Source: Anaerolineales bacterium UBA2181 (lineage in GTDB: Bacteria > Chloroflexota > Anaerolineae > Promineifilales > UBA4811). From it: DNA of 64,000 nucleotides. Below are positions 1-8,706 of this stretch, piece after piece. The DNA is taken from contig DCVT01000044.1 in assembly GCA_002328075.1 (NCBI GenBank), positions 62,001-126,000 of the forward strand. The letters run 5' to 3'. Positions within the stretch are counted from its first letter, which is position 1. Each line of letters opens with the position of its first letter. Both the position numbers and the translations under genes were made by a program. Below the pieces are notes generated by a model. The model was not told the DNA's origin. It saw nothing but the letters and a program-made list of their open reading frames with translations, and made no database searches.

Positions 1-1
1 G

Positions 2-1984
2 CCGTTTCTCCTGTCGCAAGGGTTAGAGTTGGAGAGACAAGGCTTTCGTGTCTATATGGCCACCGAGATCTGGGACGCCAAACTCAAGTTGACCGCAGAC
101 GGCGAGGAGTGGCAGGTGCCCGCCTCCGCACTCCGCGGTCCCCGGGACGAGATTGCCCAGGCGCTCAGGTTTGATTCGGATGGCAAGTTGAACGATGCCA
201 ATCACGACCCGGTGGTGGTGGAAGGCAGCGCTCGGGTCATTCGCAACCGAGCGGAGATCGGTTCGCTGAACGCAGCCGACCTGACGCATCAGGTAGTGGT
301 GCTGGATTATGCCCTGATTGATCGTTCGCTGCTTGACATCCGGCCGGCGGTCAACGTAGCTTGGGAATTGATCAGCAAGGCGCCAGCCGGCCTGGTGTTG
401 GTGACCGAGAACTCGAACGAGCTGGGCAAGAGCCATGGCGCCTTTGTGGGCGATGTGAGCGCCCTTAACTGGGTAGAAGCCGAACCCAATCCACCCACGT
501 TACACGTACGTTTGGAAGACCTGGCGCCGGCCGGCATCCATGGCTGGGATGACCTCCGGCGCATTCAACGGGTTGAGCTGACGTGGGATGCCGACGTGTT
601 CGCTCCCGGCCAATCCTCCAACCTGATCGCACGAATACCAGGCGCTGACAGCTCGCGGGCGATCATTTTGGGGGCGCACGTCGACAGCCCCAACAGCCCA
701 GGTGCCATGGACGACGGCAGCGGGGTGGCCGTGCTCTTGGAGGTGGCCCGGGTAATTGATGCGGCCAACATCACGCCTCCGTTTGACCTCTATCTGGCTT
801 GGTTCGGCAGCGAAGAATTGGGTTTGTACGGAGCCGCCCATTTCGTGAACACTCACCAGGAGCTGTTGGATCGCACGGCAGGAATGCTGCAGCTGGACTG
901 CCTGACCCGCCCATTGGATGGCATCCACGCCGAATTATCGGCGATCACCTGGTCCTACAGCCGCCTGGGGGTAGACGGCACGCCCTGGACCGCGTTCCTG
1001 GTTGAGCAATCCGCCCTCCAAGGTGTTCAAGTTGTTCCGGAGGATATTCAGACCATCTACTCAGACAATAGCAACCTGGCCGGATTTGGCGTCCCTCAGG
1101 CAGACGTGATCTTTGTCAACGAGCCGGTGATGGAGGCTACTGGCAGTCTGCATTATGCGGCCCACATTCACGATCCTTACGACACCATCGAGTTGGCAAC
1201 CGAGATGGGACATGTGCTGGAAGATATGGCCCGGGTGGCATTGGTGGCGGCACTGGAGACAGGTCCGGAGGCGGCCGATTTTCGGGTGGCTCCATCCCCC
1301 GAGGAGCGCATTGTCTTTGTCGGCAGCCACACCGAGTCCATTCACCTCGGACCCACTGCCTTTATCGATCTGGGGATGAGCTGGGCAATGCTCGGGTTTG
1401 ACGTGGATATCATCCCTTACGGCCAGTTAGTGACCGCCAACGACCTGACAGACGCCGCCATGGTTGTGGTGTTGCCAGTCCTGGATTATCCGAGCCCAGA
1501 GGGCGACCTCTCACTCTATGATGAGGCCTGGGACCCGGCCGAGATCGAAGCGCTGGTGACTTTTGTGGATTGCGGCGGCTTGATGGTGATCACCAACAGC
1601 GCCCACCGCCTGAAATACGGCAACCGGGTGCTGGATTCGAACGAGGATTGGGCAGACATGAATGCGCTATCCGGCAGATTCGGGGTCACCTATCAGCAGC
1701 CGGCGCTGCGCAGCGCGACCGCCAACCTGGTTTGGGATCATCCGATCGCAGTCGGGCGGGAGACATTGCGTCTGGCCGAGAACAATGGCGTTCCCATGGA
1801 CCTGAATGCTGGCCTAGTGCTGGCCCAGACAGACGGCCGACCTGCTGCCGCCTGGATCGAGTGGGGAGACTCGGGCGGACAGGTGCTGGTACTGGCCGAC
1901 GTGGGGATTCTGGGAACTGACCTGGGCGAGCCCCAGAACCTGTTCTTCTGGCAGAACCTGGCCCGACACGCCCGCGCCCGTTAA
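2..1984 (+). CDS. M28-family zinc aminopeptidase (5' end outside window)
   Basis: The frame is open from the window's first bases, so the true start is upstream; the TTG at 29 is only the first possible start inside the window. Counting from that TTG, an M28 metallopeptidase domain is clear: His217-x-Asp219 in GAHVDS, the paired Asp228/Asp229 in MDDGSG, the catalytic EE at 262-263 in GSEELGLYGA, a later Asp290 in LQLD and a His-rich HIHDPYD segment. These are the expected ligands of a two-zinc exopeptidase. The region before residue 205 resembles a protease-associated insertion, and after about residue 430 there is an extra Rossmann-like domain starting VFVGSHTES that is not part of the peptidase core. 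Likely role: release of N-terminal residues from peptides, possibly for amino-acid scavenging. Substrate unknown. Confidence 0.88.
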   Translation, partial: PFLLSQGLELERQGFRVYMATEIWDAKLKLTADGEEWQVPASALRGPRDEIAQALRFDSDGKLNDANHDPVVVEGSARVIRNRAEIGSLNAADLTHQVVVLDYALIDRSLLDIRPAVNVAWELISKAPAGLVLVTENSNELGKSHGAFVGDVSALNWVEAEPNPPTLHVRLEDLAPAGIHGWDDLRRIQRVELTWDADVFAPGQSSNLIARIPGADSSRAIILGAHVDSPNSPGAMDDGSGVAVLLEVARVIDAANITPPFDLYLAWFGSEELGLYGAAHFVNTHQELLDRTAGMLQLDCLTRPLDGIHAELSAITWSYSRLGVDGTPWTAFLVEQSALQGVQVVPEDIQTIYSDNSNLAGFGVPQADVIFVNEPVMEATGSLHYAAHIHDPYDTIELATEMGHVLEDMARVALVAALETGPEAADFRVAPSPEERIVFVGSHTESIHLGPTAFIDLGMSWAMLGFDVDIIPYGQLVTANDLTDAAMVVVLPVLDYPSPEGDLSLYDEAWDPAEIEALVTFVDCGGLMVITNSAHRLKYGNRVLDSNEDWADMNALSGRFGVTYQQPALRSATANLVWDHPIAVGRETLRLAENNGVPMDLNAGLVLAQTDGRPAAAWIEWGDSGGQVLVLADVGILGTDLGEPQNLFFWQNLARHARAR

Positions 1985-2130
1985 CCTCAGATGCCGCAGT
2001 GTGCTTGTCGACGGTTTGGCACGCTCTCCTGGCGCGTGCGTGTGACCTTGTGGTATTATCCCGTCTGGCAGGAACCACCAGCGATGGCGGCCGGCCTCAA
2101 GGTGGTGGATACGAATCAGGAAGGCTAGTT

Positions 2131-3717
2131 GTGTCCTCATCACACGGGCTTACTCCGGGGCCATCGTCCGGCAAGGGCCGGACCCGTGCCGCTCAGCATG
2201 TCGGGTTGGCATGCGTATCCGCCGCTGCCCGGCCCGGCGGAACGGGGGAGTTCCTGACAGTGCTGGCTGGCCTGTTGCTGGTAGCCGGAATTGCCGTGGC
2301 AACCGGCGTGGGCATCCTCGTCCTGCTCTACCGTAGCGAACTGATCCTCCCCGGTGTTGTGGTCCTGGGCGTTGAGGTCGGTGGCCAATTCGTGCCCGAT
2401 GCAGCCGACGCGCTGCAGAGGGTACAATCTGACAGGCCCATCGTGCTGGACGGCGGCGACTGCTCCTGGTCAATGCCAGCCAATGAGCTGGGAATACACC
2501 TGGACACGCAGAGAACGGCCCGCCAGGCTCACCAACAGAGCCGCGCACCTGAGCGAATCCGCAGTCTGAGGGAGGGAAATTGGGTGGTCGAGGTCGCTCC
2601 GCTGTGGGCTGTGGACACCGGGCAGGCGACCGGCCGGCTGGAAATGTTGGCAGCCGAGTACAGAGTTCCGCCAGTGAACGCGCGCATCGTGCTGGTTGAC
2701 GGCCAAGTAGAGGCCATCCCATCGGCCGACGGCCGATCGCTGGACATCCAGGTCACCCTGGAAAACCTCGTGGGTCAGCCAGAGAGCGTGCTGGAGACTG
2801 GCCGACTCGAGTTGGCTTCACAACCGGTCCCGCCGCTGGTGATCGATGTATCTGAAGCCAGGACGCACGCAGAGGCCTTGCTCTCCAACCCTCCAGTGAT
2901 CGGCGTCTATGACCCGGTGACAGACGAGCAGATCGAGTGGCCCGTCTTGCGCCAGGAATGGTCTCAGTGGCTCGTGCCCAGCGTTGACCCGACGGACATC
3001 AGCCGACTGATCTGGCAGCTAGACACCGGCCGAGCACGGACCTTTATCACCAATCAGGCCGGCTCACTGGCTCCCGAACGTTACCTCGATCTGGATGCGG
3101 TGGACGCGATGGTGACAAGCCAGACCTGGGCCGACCATCTCCGCGTCTTTCACCACCCGATCCAGCATGTTGCCCAACCAGGCGACACGTTGGCCAGTAT
3201 CGGCCGGGCCTATGGCATTCCCTATCCCTGGATTCAAGAGGCCAACCCAGGTCTGGAAGATACGCTGCGCACGGGGCAGACGCTGATCGTCCCCTCGCCG
3301 GACGAAATGCTTCCGCTGCCCATTGTCGCAGGAAAACGGATTGTGGTGCATATTGGAGGCCAGCGAGCCGAGATATATGAGGACGGCACACTCAAGTGGG
3401 AGTGGCCTGTCAGCACCGGAATTGCGTCGAGTCCTACCTGGCCGGGCGTCTTTCAGGTGCAGAGCCACGAACTGAACGCCTACGCCGCCAGTTGGGACCT
3501 GTGGATGCCCTTTTTCCTCGGAATCTACCGGCCGGTACCTACGGCAACCTTTATGAACGGTTTTCACGGCTTTCCCACCCGTGGCGGTACCCAGCTACTC
3601 TGGACCAACAGCCTGGGCCGTCCGGTGACCTACGGCTGCATTCTTTTGGAGCAAACCAACGCCCAGGTGCTGTTTGAATGGGCGGAGGAAGGCACCGTGG
3701 TGGAAATCCGGCCGTGA
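2131..3717 (+). CDS. Membrane-anchored L,D-transpeptidase with PG-binding and LysM domains
   Basis: The GTG at 2131 is preferred because AGGAAGG lies six bases upstream and the protein then begins close to its membrane anchor; the frame stays open back to a GTG at 1999. Order of parts in the 528-residue protein: short basic N-terminus, one transmembrane helix (about 41-67), two VanW-type PG_binding_4 repeats (about 72-330), one LysM (about 344-387, QPGDTLASI) and a YkuD catalytic domain (403-527). The YkuD motif is seen as His479 in FHGFP and Cys503 in TYGCIL. Family knowledge: these enzymes make 3-3 crosslinks or attach proteins to peptidoglycan outside the membrane. It converges on another wall protein, the LysM-CAP lipoprotein. 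Confidence 0.9.
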   Translation: MSSSHGLTPGPSSGKGRTRAAQHVGLACVSAAARPGGTGEFLTVLAGLLLVAGIAVATGVGILVLLYRSELILPGVVVLGVEVGGQFVPDAADALQRVQSDRPIVLDGGDCSWSMPANELGIHLDTQRTARQAHQQSRAPERIRSLREGNWVVEVAPLWAVDTGQATGRLEMLAAEYRVPPVNARIVLVDGQVEAIPSADGRSLDIQVTLENLVGQPESVLETGRLELASQPVPPLVIDVSEARTHAEALLSNPPVIGVYDPVTDEQIEWPVLRQEWSQWLVPSVDPTDISRLIWQLDTGRARTFITNQAGSLAPERYLDLDAVDAMVTSQTWADHLRVFHHPIQHVAQPGDTLASIGRAYGIPYPWIQEANPGLEDTLRTGQTLIVPSPDEMLPLPIVAGKRIVVHIGGQRAEIYEDGTLKWEWPVSTGIASSPTWPGVFQVQSHELNAYAASWDLWMPFFLGIYRPVPTATFMNGFHGFPTRGGTQLLWTNSLGRPVTYGCILLEQTNAQVLFEWAEEGTVVEIRP

Positions 3718-3745
3718 CCGCCTCCTGCCCGCTGGCTAGTGCCCG

Positions 3746-3764
3746 GACGTCTGGGCCAGACGTC
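3746..3764. terminator. Hairpin between convergent genes
   Basis: A perfect 8-bp inverted repeat, GACGTCTG then GGC then CAGACGTC, sits between the convergent L,D-transpeptidase and LysM-CAP genes. There is no U-tract on either side, so it would act, if at all, as a weak bidirectional terminator or mRNA 3'-end stabiliser. Confidence 0.45.
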
Positions 3765-3766
3765 GA

Positions 3767-5035
3767 TCAGCCGCCGGGCCGGCCGAAATCTGCAATGATA
3801 TAGTAGTTACCTGCTCCCGCCGGGGACACTCCGATACCGACCTCACTGAGATAGCAGCTGAGCAGCGTTCTCCGGTGTGGATCGTTGGGAGCGACCTCGT
3901 TCATCCAGAACGCGATCCCTCCGGCCGGGGAGATGGCCATCACCCAGCACTCCGAGGTGCGTGATGCTTGGTAACCGGCGCGCGCGATGCGTGACGCCGC
4001 GGTAGAGCCATCGCTGCCGGTGTGGCTGCACCACCCGCGCTGGGTACAGTCCTCTGCGTGGCTTTGCGCTGCCCAACTGAGGACCTGGTTGTACTCCAGC
4101 GGACCGAGCCCGTGAGCGGCCCGATTCTCGTTGATAAGCCGCCACACCTCCTGTGGCCAGGCGGCAACCTCCACCGGCACGGCAGGCGGCGGCAACGGAA
4201 CGGCCGTCGGAGCGGCCGGCAGGGACCTGCTACCCGTCGGAGCAGCGGTTGGCGCCGGAGCCGCCGCAGCGGCGCGGGTTAACAGCAAGCCAGGGCCCTC
4301 CAGCGGCAGGACCAGTTGCTGTCCCACCCGCAGAAGCGCCGGATCGACCAATGGGTTGGCCTGCTGCAATGCCTCCAACCTTAGCCCATGGACGGCCGCG
4401 ATGGCAGTCAGTGTATCGCCCGCCTGGACCAGGTAGACCATCCAATAGGGAGAGGCACCCACCCATTCAGAAACCAGCGGGATGGTAACCATCTGCCCGG
4501 CCCTCAGGCCGGTGGCCGATCCGAGTCCGCTCGCCAATTGGATGGCGGCCATGGGCACCTCATACTCGAGAGCCAGGCCCAGCAGGCTCTCCGCCGGCTC
4601 TACCTGGTGAACGATGCTGCCGGCCGGGGTCGGATTACCCGTCGCTGCAGACACCGTCGGCGATCGAACAGAAATGACGTCGGTTGTGGTGACCGTGCCA
4701 GTCATGGTCGACCCAATTGCCGGGGTGACGACCACCAATGGAATCGGAAGCGACGGGGTCGGAGAAGGATTCGGTGTTCGGGTTGGCGCCTGCGTAGACA
4801 GAGACCGCGACGGCAGAAGCACAGGGTCCGGAGCGGCCGGGGTTAGGACATCCAGCGGAGCGTCGCTCTCGGTCAGACGGGCGGCGCCGCCTGGCGCTGA
4901 GGCCTTGCACCCCGACAGGGTCGCCACCAGGCAGAGTATGACGCAAAAACCGATCCACAGGAGGCCAGCCAGCCATGATGGGTCGGTCGACTTCACGCGC
5001 CAGCTCCCAAGCGGCGCTGCCTGATCCCGGTTCAC
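3767..5035 (-). CDS. Lipoprotein with two LysM repeats and a CAP/SCP domain
   Basis: The GTG start overlaps the stop of the upstream YCII gene in the four bases GTGA, which suggests translational coupling. The 422-residue product has a hydrophobic signal segment ending in the lipobox LSGC (Cys43), a long Pro/Thr/Ser-rich spacer (about 55-130), LysM 1 (about 140-185), LysM 2 (about 197-245, VQAGDTLTAI), an Ala/Pro linker and a CAP domain (about 295-420). The CAP part has typical RLINENRAAHGL, QSHAED and NDPHRRTLL segments with the conserved His/Glu positions. Expected location: outer face of the membrane, holding peptidoglycan through LysM. CAP domains of this bacterial type have no settled enzymatic role, so the function is structural or unknown. 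Confidence 0.88.
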   Translation of the reverse strand: MNRDQAAPLGSWRVKSTDPSWLAGLLWIGFCVILCLVATLSGCKASAPGGAARLTESDAPLDVLTPAAPDPVLLPSRSLSTQAPTRTPNPSPTPSLPIPLVVVTPAIGSTMTGTVTTTDVISVRSPTVSAATGNPTPAGSIVHQVEPAESLLGLALEYEVPMAAIQLASGLGSATGLRAGQMVTIPLVSEWVGASPYWMVYLVQAGDTLTAIAAVHGLRLEALQQANPLVDPALLRVGQQLVLPLEGPGLLLTRAAAAAPAPTAAPTGSRSLPAAPTAVPLPPPAVPVEVAAWPQEVWRLINENRAAHGLGPLEYNQVLSWAAQSHAEDCTQRGWCSHTGSDGSTAASRIARAGYQASRTSECWVMAISPAGGIAFWMNEVAPNDPHRRTLLSCYLSEVGIGVSPAGAGNYYIIADFGRPGG

Positions 5036-5352
5036 TGCTTTCTCACCAAGGCGACGCGGAAAGGGTGAAGCGTGGCACGCATGAGCCCGTTGGCTACGAA
5101 CGGGTCATCCTCCATGAATCGCCGCGCATCTGCTTCCGTGTCGGCCTCCAGGATCACCACTGCCGGACCCTGGCCGTCGGTAGAGCGGCCGGCCAAGATC
5201 ACCGTCCCCTCGACGGTCGCACGTTGCAGATAGGCAAAATGCTCCTGGGCGGTCTGAATGTCAGACTCGGTCCAGGCGTCGGGGTTGGTCACCAGCTCGG
5301 GCCGCACCGCGCCAAAGGCATATATGAACTGCTGTCTTGCCATCTGTTCCAT
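5032..5352 (-). CDS. YCII-related small protein
   Basis: A 106-residue protein with the YciI/YCII ferredoxin-like fold pattern: an N-terminal beta strand (QFIYAFGAVRPEL), the HFAYLQRATVEG segment with the conserved His, and DDPFVANGLMRATLHPF, where the family has a conserved Asp in a dimer-interface pocket. Family members are small dehalogenase- or muconolactone-isomerase-like proteins, mostly of unknown activity. It lies three bases after the CaiB-type CoA transferase stop and overlaps the next gene by four bases, so the three are very likely one minus-strand operon. A second ATG three codons in (5343) is also possible. Confidence 0.8.
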   Translation of the reverse strand: MEQMARQQFIYAFGAVRPELVTNPDAWTESDIQTAQEHFAYLQRATVEGTVILAGRSTDGQGPAVVILEADTEADARRFMEDDPFVANGLMRATLHPFRVALVRKQ

Positions 5353-5355
5353 GTC

Positions 5356-6534
5356 TTACAACCCCGCTTGCTCCAGTTCCTGCGGCGTGTACCCCAGCAT
5401 GCCGATAAGAATCTCGTGGTTGTGTTCTCCGAGCCGCGGCGGCGGCCGGCGTATCGCAGCCGGGGTTTCGGAGAACTTGAAAGGAAAGCCGGCCAACCGG
5501 ATGGTGCCTGTCTCCGAGTGGTTCACCTCCAGCACCATGTCTCGAGCCTGTGCCTGAGGAAGGCTGAACGCCTCGGGTACCGTGTTGATAGGAGCGCACG
5601 GGAGTCCAGCGTCGCCCAGTCTGTTCACCCAGTAGGCTGCATCCTGGCGGGCAAAAACGCGGTTCAGGATCTCCGTCAACTCAGAAAGGTTTGCCATACG
5701 TTCGGCGTTGGTCGCAAAGCGGACATCGTTGGCGAGTCCCTCCTGATCAATGGCCGCGCATAGCGAGTTCCATTGGGACTGGTTGGCGGCCGCCAAGGCA
5801 AAGTAGCGGTCCCGCGCCCGAAAGCTGGCATAGGGTGCAATGTTGGGATGAGCGTTACCAAGGCGGCGCGGTTCCTGGTTTCCCACGAGGTAGTTGCTTC
5901 CTACGTTGGCCAGCCATGCCAGTTGCGTCTCCAGGAGCGAGAGGTCAACGCGTTGGCCCCGACCAGACCGACTCCGCGCTTGCAGGGCAGCTGCGATGGC
6001 AAAGGCAGCGAACATACCGGCCGTGATATCCACGACGGGAACCCCGACGCGAGCGGGCTCTCCGTCTGGCGGGCCGTTGAGGCTCATCAATCCAGCCTCG
6101 GCCTGGATCATGAAATCGTAACCCGGCCGGTTGGCATCAGGTCCCGAAGGCCCATATCCGGTGATGGATGCCCAAACGAGTTGCGGGTTCAACTGGTTTA
6201 GGTCAGCATATCCCAGTTTCATCCGTTCCAGGCCGCCCGTCTTGTAGTTTTCCACCACCACGTCCGAGATGGTGACCAAATTGCCCAATGCTTCCCTGCC
6301 AAAGCTCGTCTTCAGGTCCAAGGTGATCGAACGCTTGTTGCGATTGGCGCAGAGAAAGTAGGCACTTTCCTGGTTGAGAAACGGAGGTCCCCAAGCTCGG
6401 CTGTCATCCCCCCGGCCGGGCTGCTCGATTTTGATGACATCTGCGCCCAGGTCGCCCAGCATCATGGTGCAATACGGTCCCGCCAGCGCGCGGGTCAAGT
6501 CCAGGACGCGAATCCCATCAAACGGGGCTGACAT
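5356..6534 (-). CDS. Class III CoA transferase (CaiB/BaiF family)
   Basis: A 392-residue protein with the full class III CoA-transferase pattern: GIRVLDLTRALAGP near the N-terminus, GADVIKIEQP, ANRNKRSITLDLK, and Asp169 in VPVVDITAG, which coincides with the catalytic aspartate of formyl-CoA transferase. It would move CoA between carboxylic acids by a bound anhydride mechanism in the cytoplasm. The ATG at 6534 is chosen because GGAGGTGAT sits directly before it and because a good promoter (6563-6591) places transcription start near 6556, which rules out an upstream in-frame start at 6555. It is divergent from a biotin-dependent carboxyltransferase operon, so it may activate or recycle that operon's acid. 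The substrate cannot be read from sequence. Confidence 0.9.
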   Translation of the reverse strand: MSAPFDGIRVLDLTRALAGPYCTMMLGDLGADVIKIEQPGRGDDSRAWGPPFLNQESAYFLCANRNKRSITLDLKTSFGREALGNLVTISDVVVENYKTGGLERMKLGYADLNQLNPQLVWASITGYGPSGPDANRPGYDFMIQAEAGLMSLNGPPDGEPARVGVPVVDITAGMFAAFAIAAALQARSRSGRGQRVDLSLLETQLAWLANVGSNYLVGNQEPRRLGNAHPNIAPYASFRARDRYFALAAANQSQWNSLCAAIDQEGLANDVRFATNAERMANLSELTEILNRVFARQDAAYWVNRLGDAGLPCAPINTVPEAFSLPQAQARDMVLEVNHSETGTIRLAGFPFKFSETPAAIRRPPPRLGEHNHEILIGMLGYTPQELEQAGL

Positions 6535-6562
6535 ATCACCTCCATACACGACCACTCACCCA

Positions 6563-6591
6563 ATCATACCGCCTAAGCGATTCCGCGCCAA
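6563..6591 (-). promoter_or_regulatory. Sigma70-like promoter for CoA transferase operon
   Basis: On the minus strand TTGGCG (6591-6586), a 17-base spacer and TATGAT (6568-6563) form a good promoter. Transcription would begin near 6556, about 22 bases before the CaiB ATG. Confidence 0.6.
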
Positions 6592-6628
6592 TGGTTACCT
6601 TTGCCGCGCGCCTGACAATCAGCAGCAC

Positions 6629-6657
6629 TTGGCGTATTTCGGCCAGATCACTATAAT
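6629..6657 (+). promoter_or_regulatory. Sigma70-like promoter for carboxyltransferase operon
   Basis: TTGGCG at 6629-6634, a 17-base spacer and a perfect TATAAT at 6652-6657. The expected start near 6664 lies after an in-frame ATG at 6656, so it decides the start of the downstream gene in favour of the GTG at 6704. Confidence 0.7.
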
Positions 6658-6703
6658 GGGCAATATTGAAACGCAGCTGTACCAACGACCAACCGGAGCC
6701 CTC

Positions 6704-8248
6704 GTGAACTCGGACGAACTGAACGCTGAATTGTTGAGACGTCGCTCGGCCCTATCGGTGGGCGGCGGCCAGGCCCGCATTGACGAGCAACACACCAAGG
6801 GGAAACGGTCTGCCCGCGAACGGATCGCGGCGATGGTGGACCAGGGCAGCTTCCACGAGGTTGATGCCTTTATGACCCACCGCCATTCCGATTTTGGACT
6901 GGATGAGAAGCGTTTCGCCGGCGACAGCGTGGTGGTAGGTTTCGGTTTGGTGGACGGCCGGCGCGTGGCCATAGCGGCGCAAGATTTCACCGTGATCGGC
7001 GGCTCCTTTTCCGAGGTTCAGGCGCAAAAGGTCTGCAAGGTGTTGGACCTGGCGCTGGCCTCGGGCGTTCCCTTTGTCTCGCTAAACGACTCGGTAGGGG
7101 CGCGCATTCAGGAAGGCGTATGGAGCCTTGCGGGGTACAGTGAGCTGTTCTGGCGCAATACACAGGCCAGCGGGGTCATCCCCCAGATCAGCGTCATGCT
7201 GGGACCATGCGCCGGCGGGTCAGTTTATTCTCCCGGCCTGACCGACTTTATCATCATGACCGAGGGCATCAGCCACATGTTTATCACGGGACCCGAGGTG
7301 ATACGGACCGTCACCGGTGAGCAGGTGGATCCGGACACGCTAGGGGGAGCACAAGCCCACGCAAGCATCAGCGGCGTCGCCCATCTCACGGCGGTTGACG
7401 AGGCCGGCGCGCTGGCTTTGACGCGGCGCCTGCTCAGCTATCTGCCGTCCAACAACGTCGAACCGCCCCCGTCGGCCCCTCCAGGCGGACCCGGTCCTGC
7501 AGCCGTATTGGACCGTTTGGTCCCGCCCGATGGCACTGTGGCCTACGACATGCATGACGCCATCGCCGGTATCTTTGACCAGGACAGCTTTTTTGAGGTG
7601 CACGGGTCCTATGCCCCCAATGCGCTAGTTGGTTTCGCCCGGCTGGTCGGCTCTGTGGTGGGCGTGGTCGCCAACCAGCCGGCTTACCTGGCAGGGGTGC
7701 TGGACATCAACGCATCAGACAAGATCGCGCGCTTTGTCCGTTTTTGTGATTGCTTTGGCATCCCCCTGGTCACCTTTGTCGACTGTCCCGGCTTTATGCC
7801 CGGTACCCATCAGGAACACGGCGGTATTATTCGGCACGGCGCCAAGATCGTTTACGCCTACTCGGAAGCCACCGTGCCCAAGGTAGCCATCATCACCCGC
7901 AAGGCCTATGGCGGCGCCTACATTGTCATGAGCAGCAAATATATCCGCACCGACCTGGTGTATGCCTGGCCGACGGCCGAAATTGCCGTGATGGGCGCAG
8001 AGGGAGCGGTCAATATTCTGTACCGAAGACAGATACTGCAGGCAGCTGATCCGGAGACGGCTCGGTCCGAGATCGTCCAGCAGTTCCGCGACCGATTCGG
8101 CAGTCCGTACGCGGCGGCTGCCAGTGGACATGTGGACGATGTCATATTGCCCGGTGAGACGCGAGCCAAACTGGTTGCCGCGCTCCGCTTTCTCAGCGAC
8201 AAGCAGGCGAGCCTTCCACCCAAGAAACATGGCAACATACCGCTCTAG
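6704..8248 (+). CDS. Acyl-CoA carboxyltransferase, alpha subunit of a biotin-dependent (de)carboxylase
   Basis: From the GTG at 6704 (GGAG six bases upstream, promoter just before) the protein is 514 residues, the usual length for propionyl-CoA carboxylase beta or methylmalonyl-CoA decarboxylase alpha chains. Typical signatures are present: RIDEQHTKGKRSARERIAAM at the N-terminus, FTVIGGSFSEVQAQKV, LNDSVGARIQEGV, GPCAGGSVYSP (first oxyanion hole), and in the second half FVDCPGFMPGT, GAKIVYAYSEATVPK and TRKAYGGAYIVM. It transfers CO2 between biotin and an acyl-CoA. The next two genes, an OadG-like protein and a biotin carrier, point to a sodium-pumping decarboxylase rather than a plain carboxylase, but neither the membrane beta subunit nor a biotin carboxylase is present here. 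Confidence 0.92.
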   Translation: MNSDELNAELLRRRSALSVGGGQARIDEQHTKGKRSARERIAAMVDQGSFHEVDAFMTHRHSDFGLDEKRFAGDSVVVGFGLVDGRRVAIAAQDFTVIGGSFSEVQAQKVCKVLDLALASGVPFVSLNDSVGARIQEGVWSLAGYSELFWRNTQASGVIPQISVMLGPCAGGSVYSPGLTDFIIMTEGISHMFITGPEVIRTVTGEQVDPDTLGGAQAHASISGVAHLTAVDEAGALALTRRLLSYLPSNNVEPPPSAPPGGPGPAAVLDRLVPPDGTVAYDMHDAIAGIFDQDSFFEVHGSYAPNALVGFARLVGSVVGVVANQPAYLAGVLDINASDKIARFVRFCDCFGIPLVTFVDCPGFMPGTHQEHGGIIRHGAKIVYAYSEATVPKVAIITRKAYGGAYIVMSSKYIRTDLVYAWPTAEIAVMGAEGAVNILYRRQILQAADPETARSEIVQQFRDRFGSPYAAAASGHVDDVILPGETRAKLVAALRFLSDKQASLPPKKHGNIPL

Positions 8249-8358
8249 GTCGCGGTGGCGCCGTTTGCCTGAGGTTGGGCGCCGTCGCAAGGACGATTCA
8301 CACTTTCAGGGTGGTCCAAAGACGCGAAGAATCAAGAGCATACCGAGTTCATGAAACA

Positions 8359-8706
8359 ATGACCGCAAACCCTCTGACAACTTCATTGCTGGTAACCCTC
8401 GTCGGTATGGCGGTGGTTTTCGTAGCCATGAGCCTGTTCTTTGCCAGCATGCATCTCCTTACGTTGCTGGCAAACGACAGAACCCGGGCCAAACCACCCA
8501 TCCCGGCCGAACCTGCATCTGATCCGGCCCATCCCCAAACGTTGGATCAACGGCATGCGGCTGTGATTGCGGTGGCGCTGGCTCGCGCCCAGATAATCGA
8601 TACACCGCCGATGAGTGTAGTCCAACCGATCGACGCGATGAGTCCGTGGGCCGATTACTACCGGCATCGCCAACTGCGGCCGGAAGGCCGCGGGAGGCTG
8701 GCCTGA
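8359..8706 (+). CDS. OadG-like small membrane subunit of sodium-pump decarboxylase
   Basis: The 115-residue protein has a single N-terminal transmembrane helix (about 8-36, LLVTLVGMAVVFVAMSLFF) followed by a hydrophilic Pro-rich tail with AAVIAVALARAQ. This is the layout of the gamma/delta subunits (OadG/MmdD) that hold the carboxyltransferase to the membrane subunit in sodium-translocating decarboxylases. The ATG at 8359 is preferred because an open stretch upstream carries no family-like sequence. Its stop shares one base with the next start (TGATG). OadG-family sequences are weakly conserved, so the call depends partly on position between the carboxyltransferase and the biotin carrier. Confidence 0.75.
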   Translation: MTANPLTTSLLVTLVGMAVVFVAMSLFFASMHLLTLLANDRTRAKPPIPAEPASDPAHPQTLDQRHAAVIAVALARAQIIDTPPMSVVQPIDAMSPWADYYRHRQLRPEGRGRLA

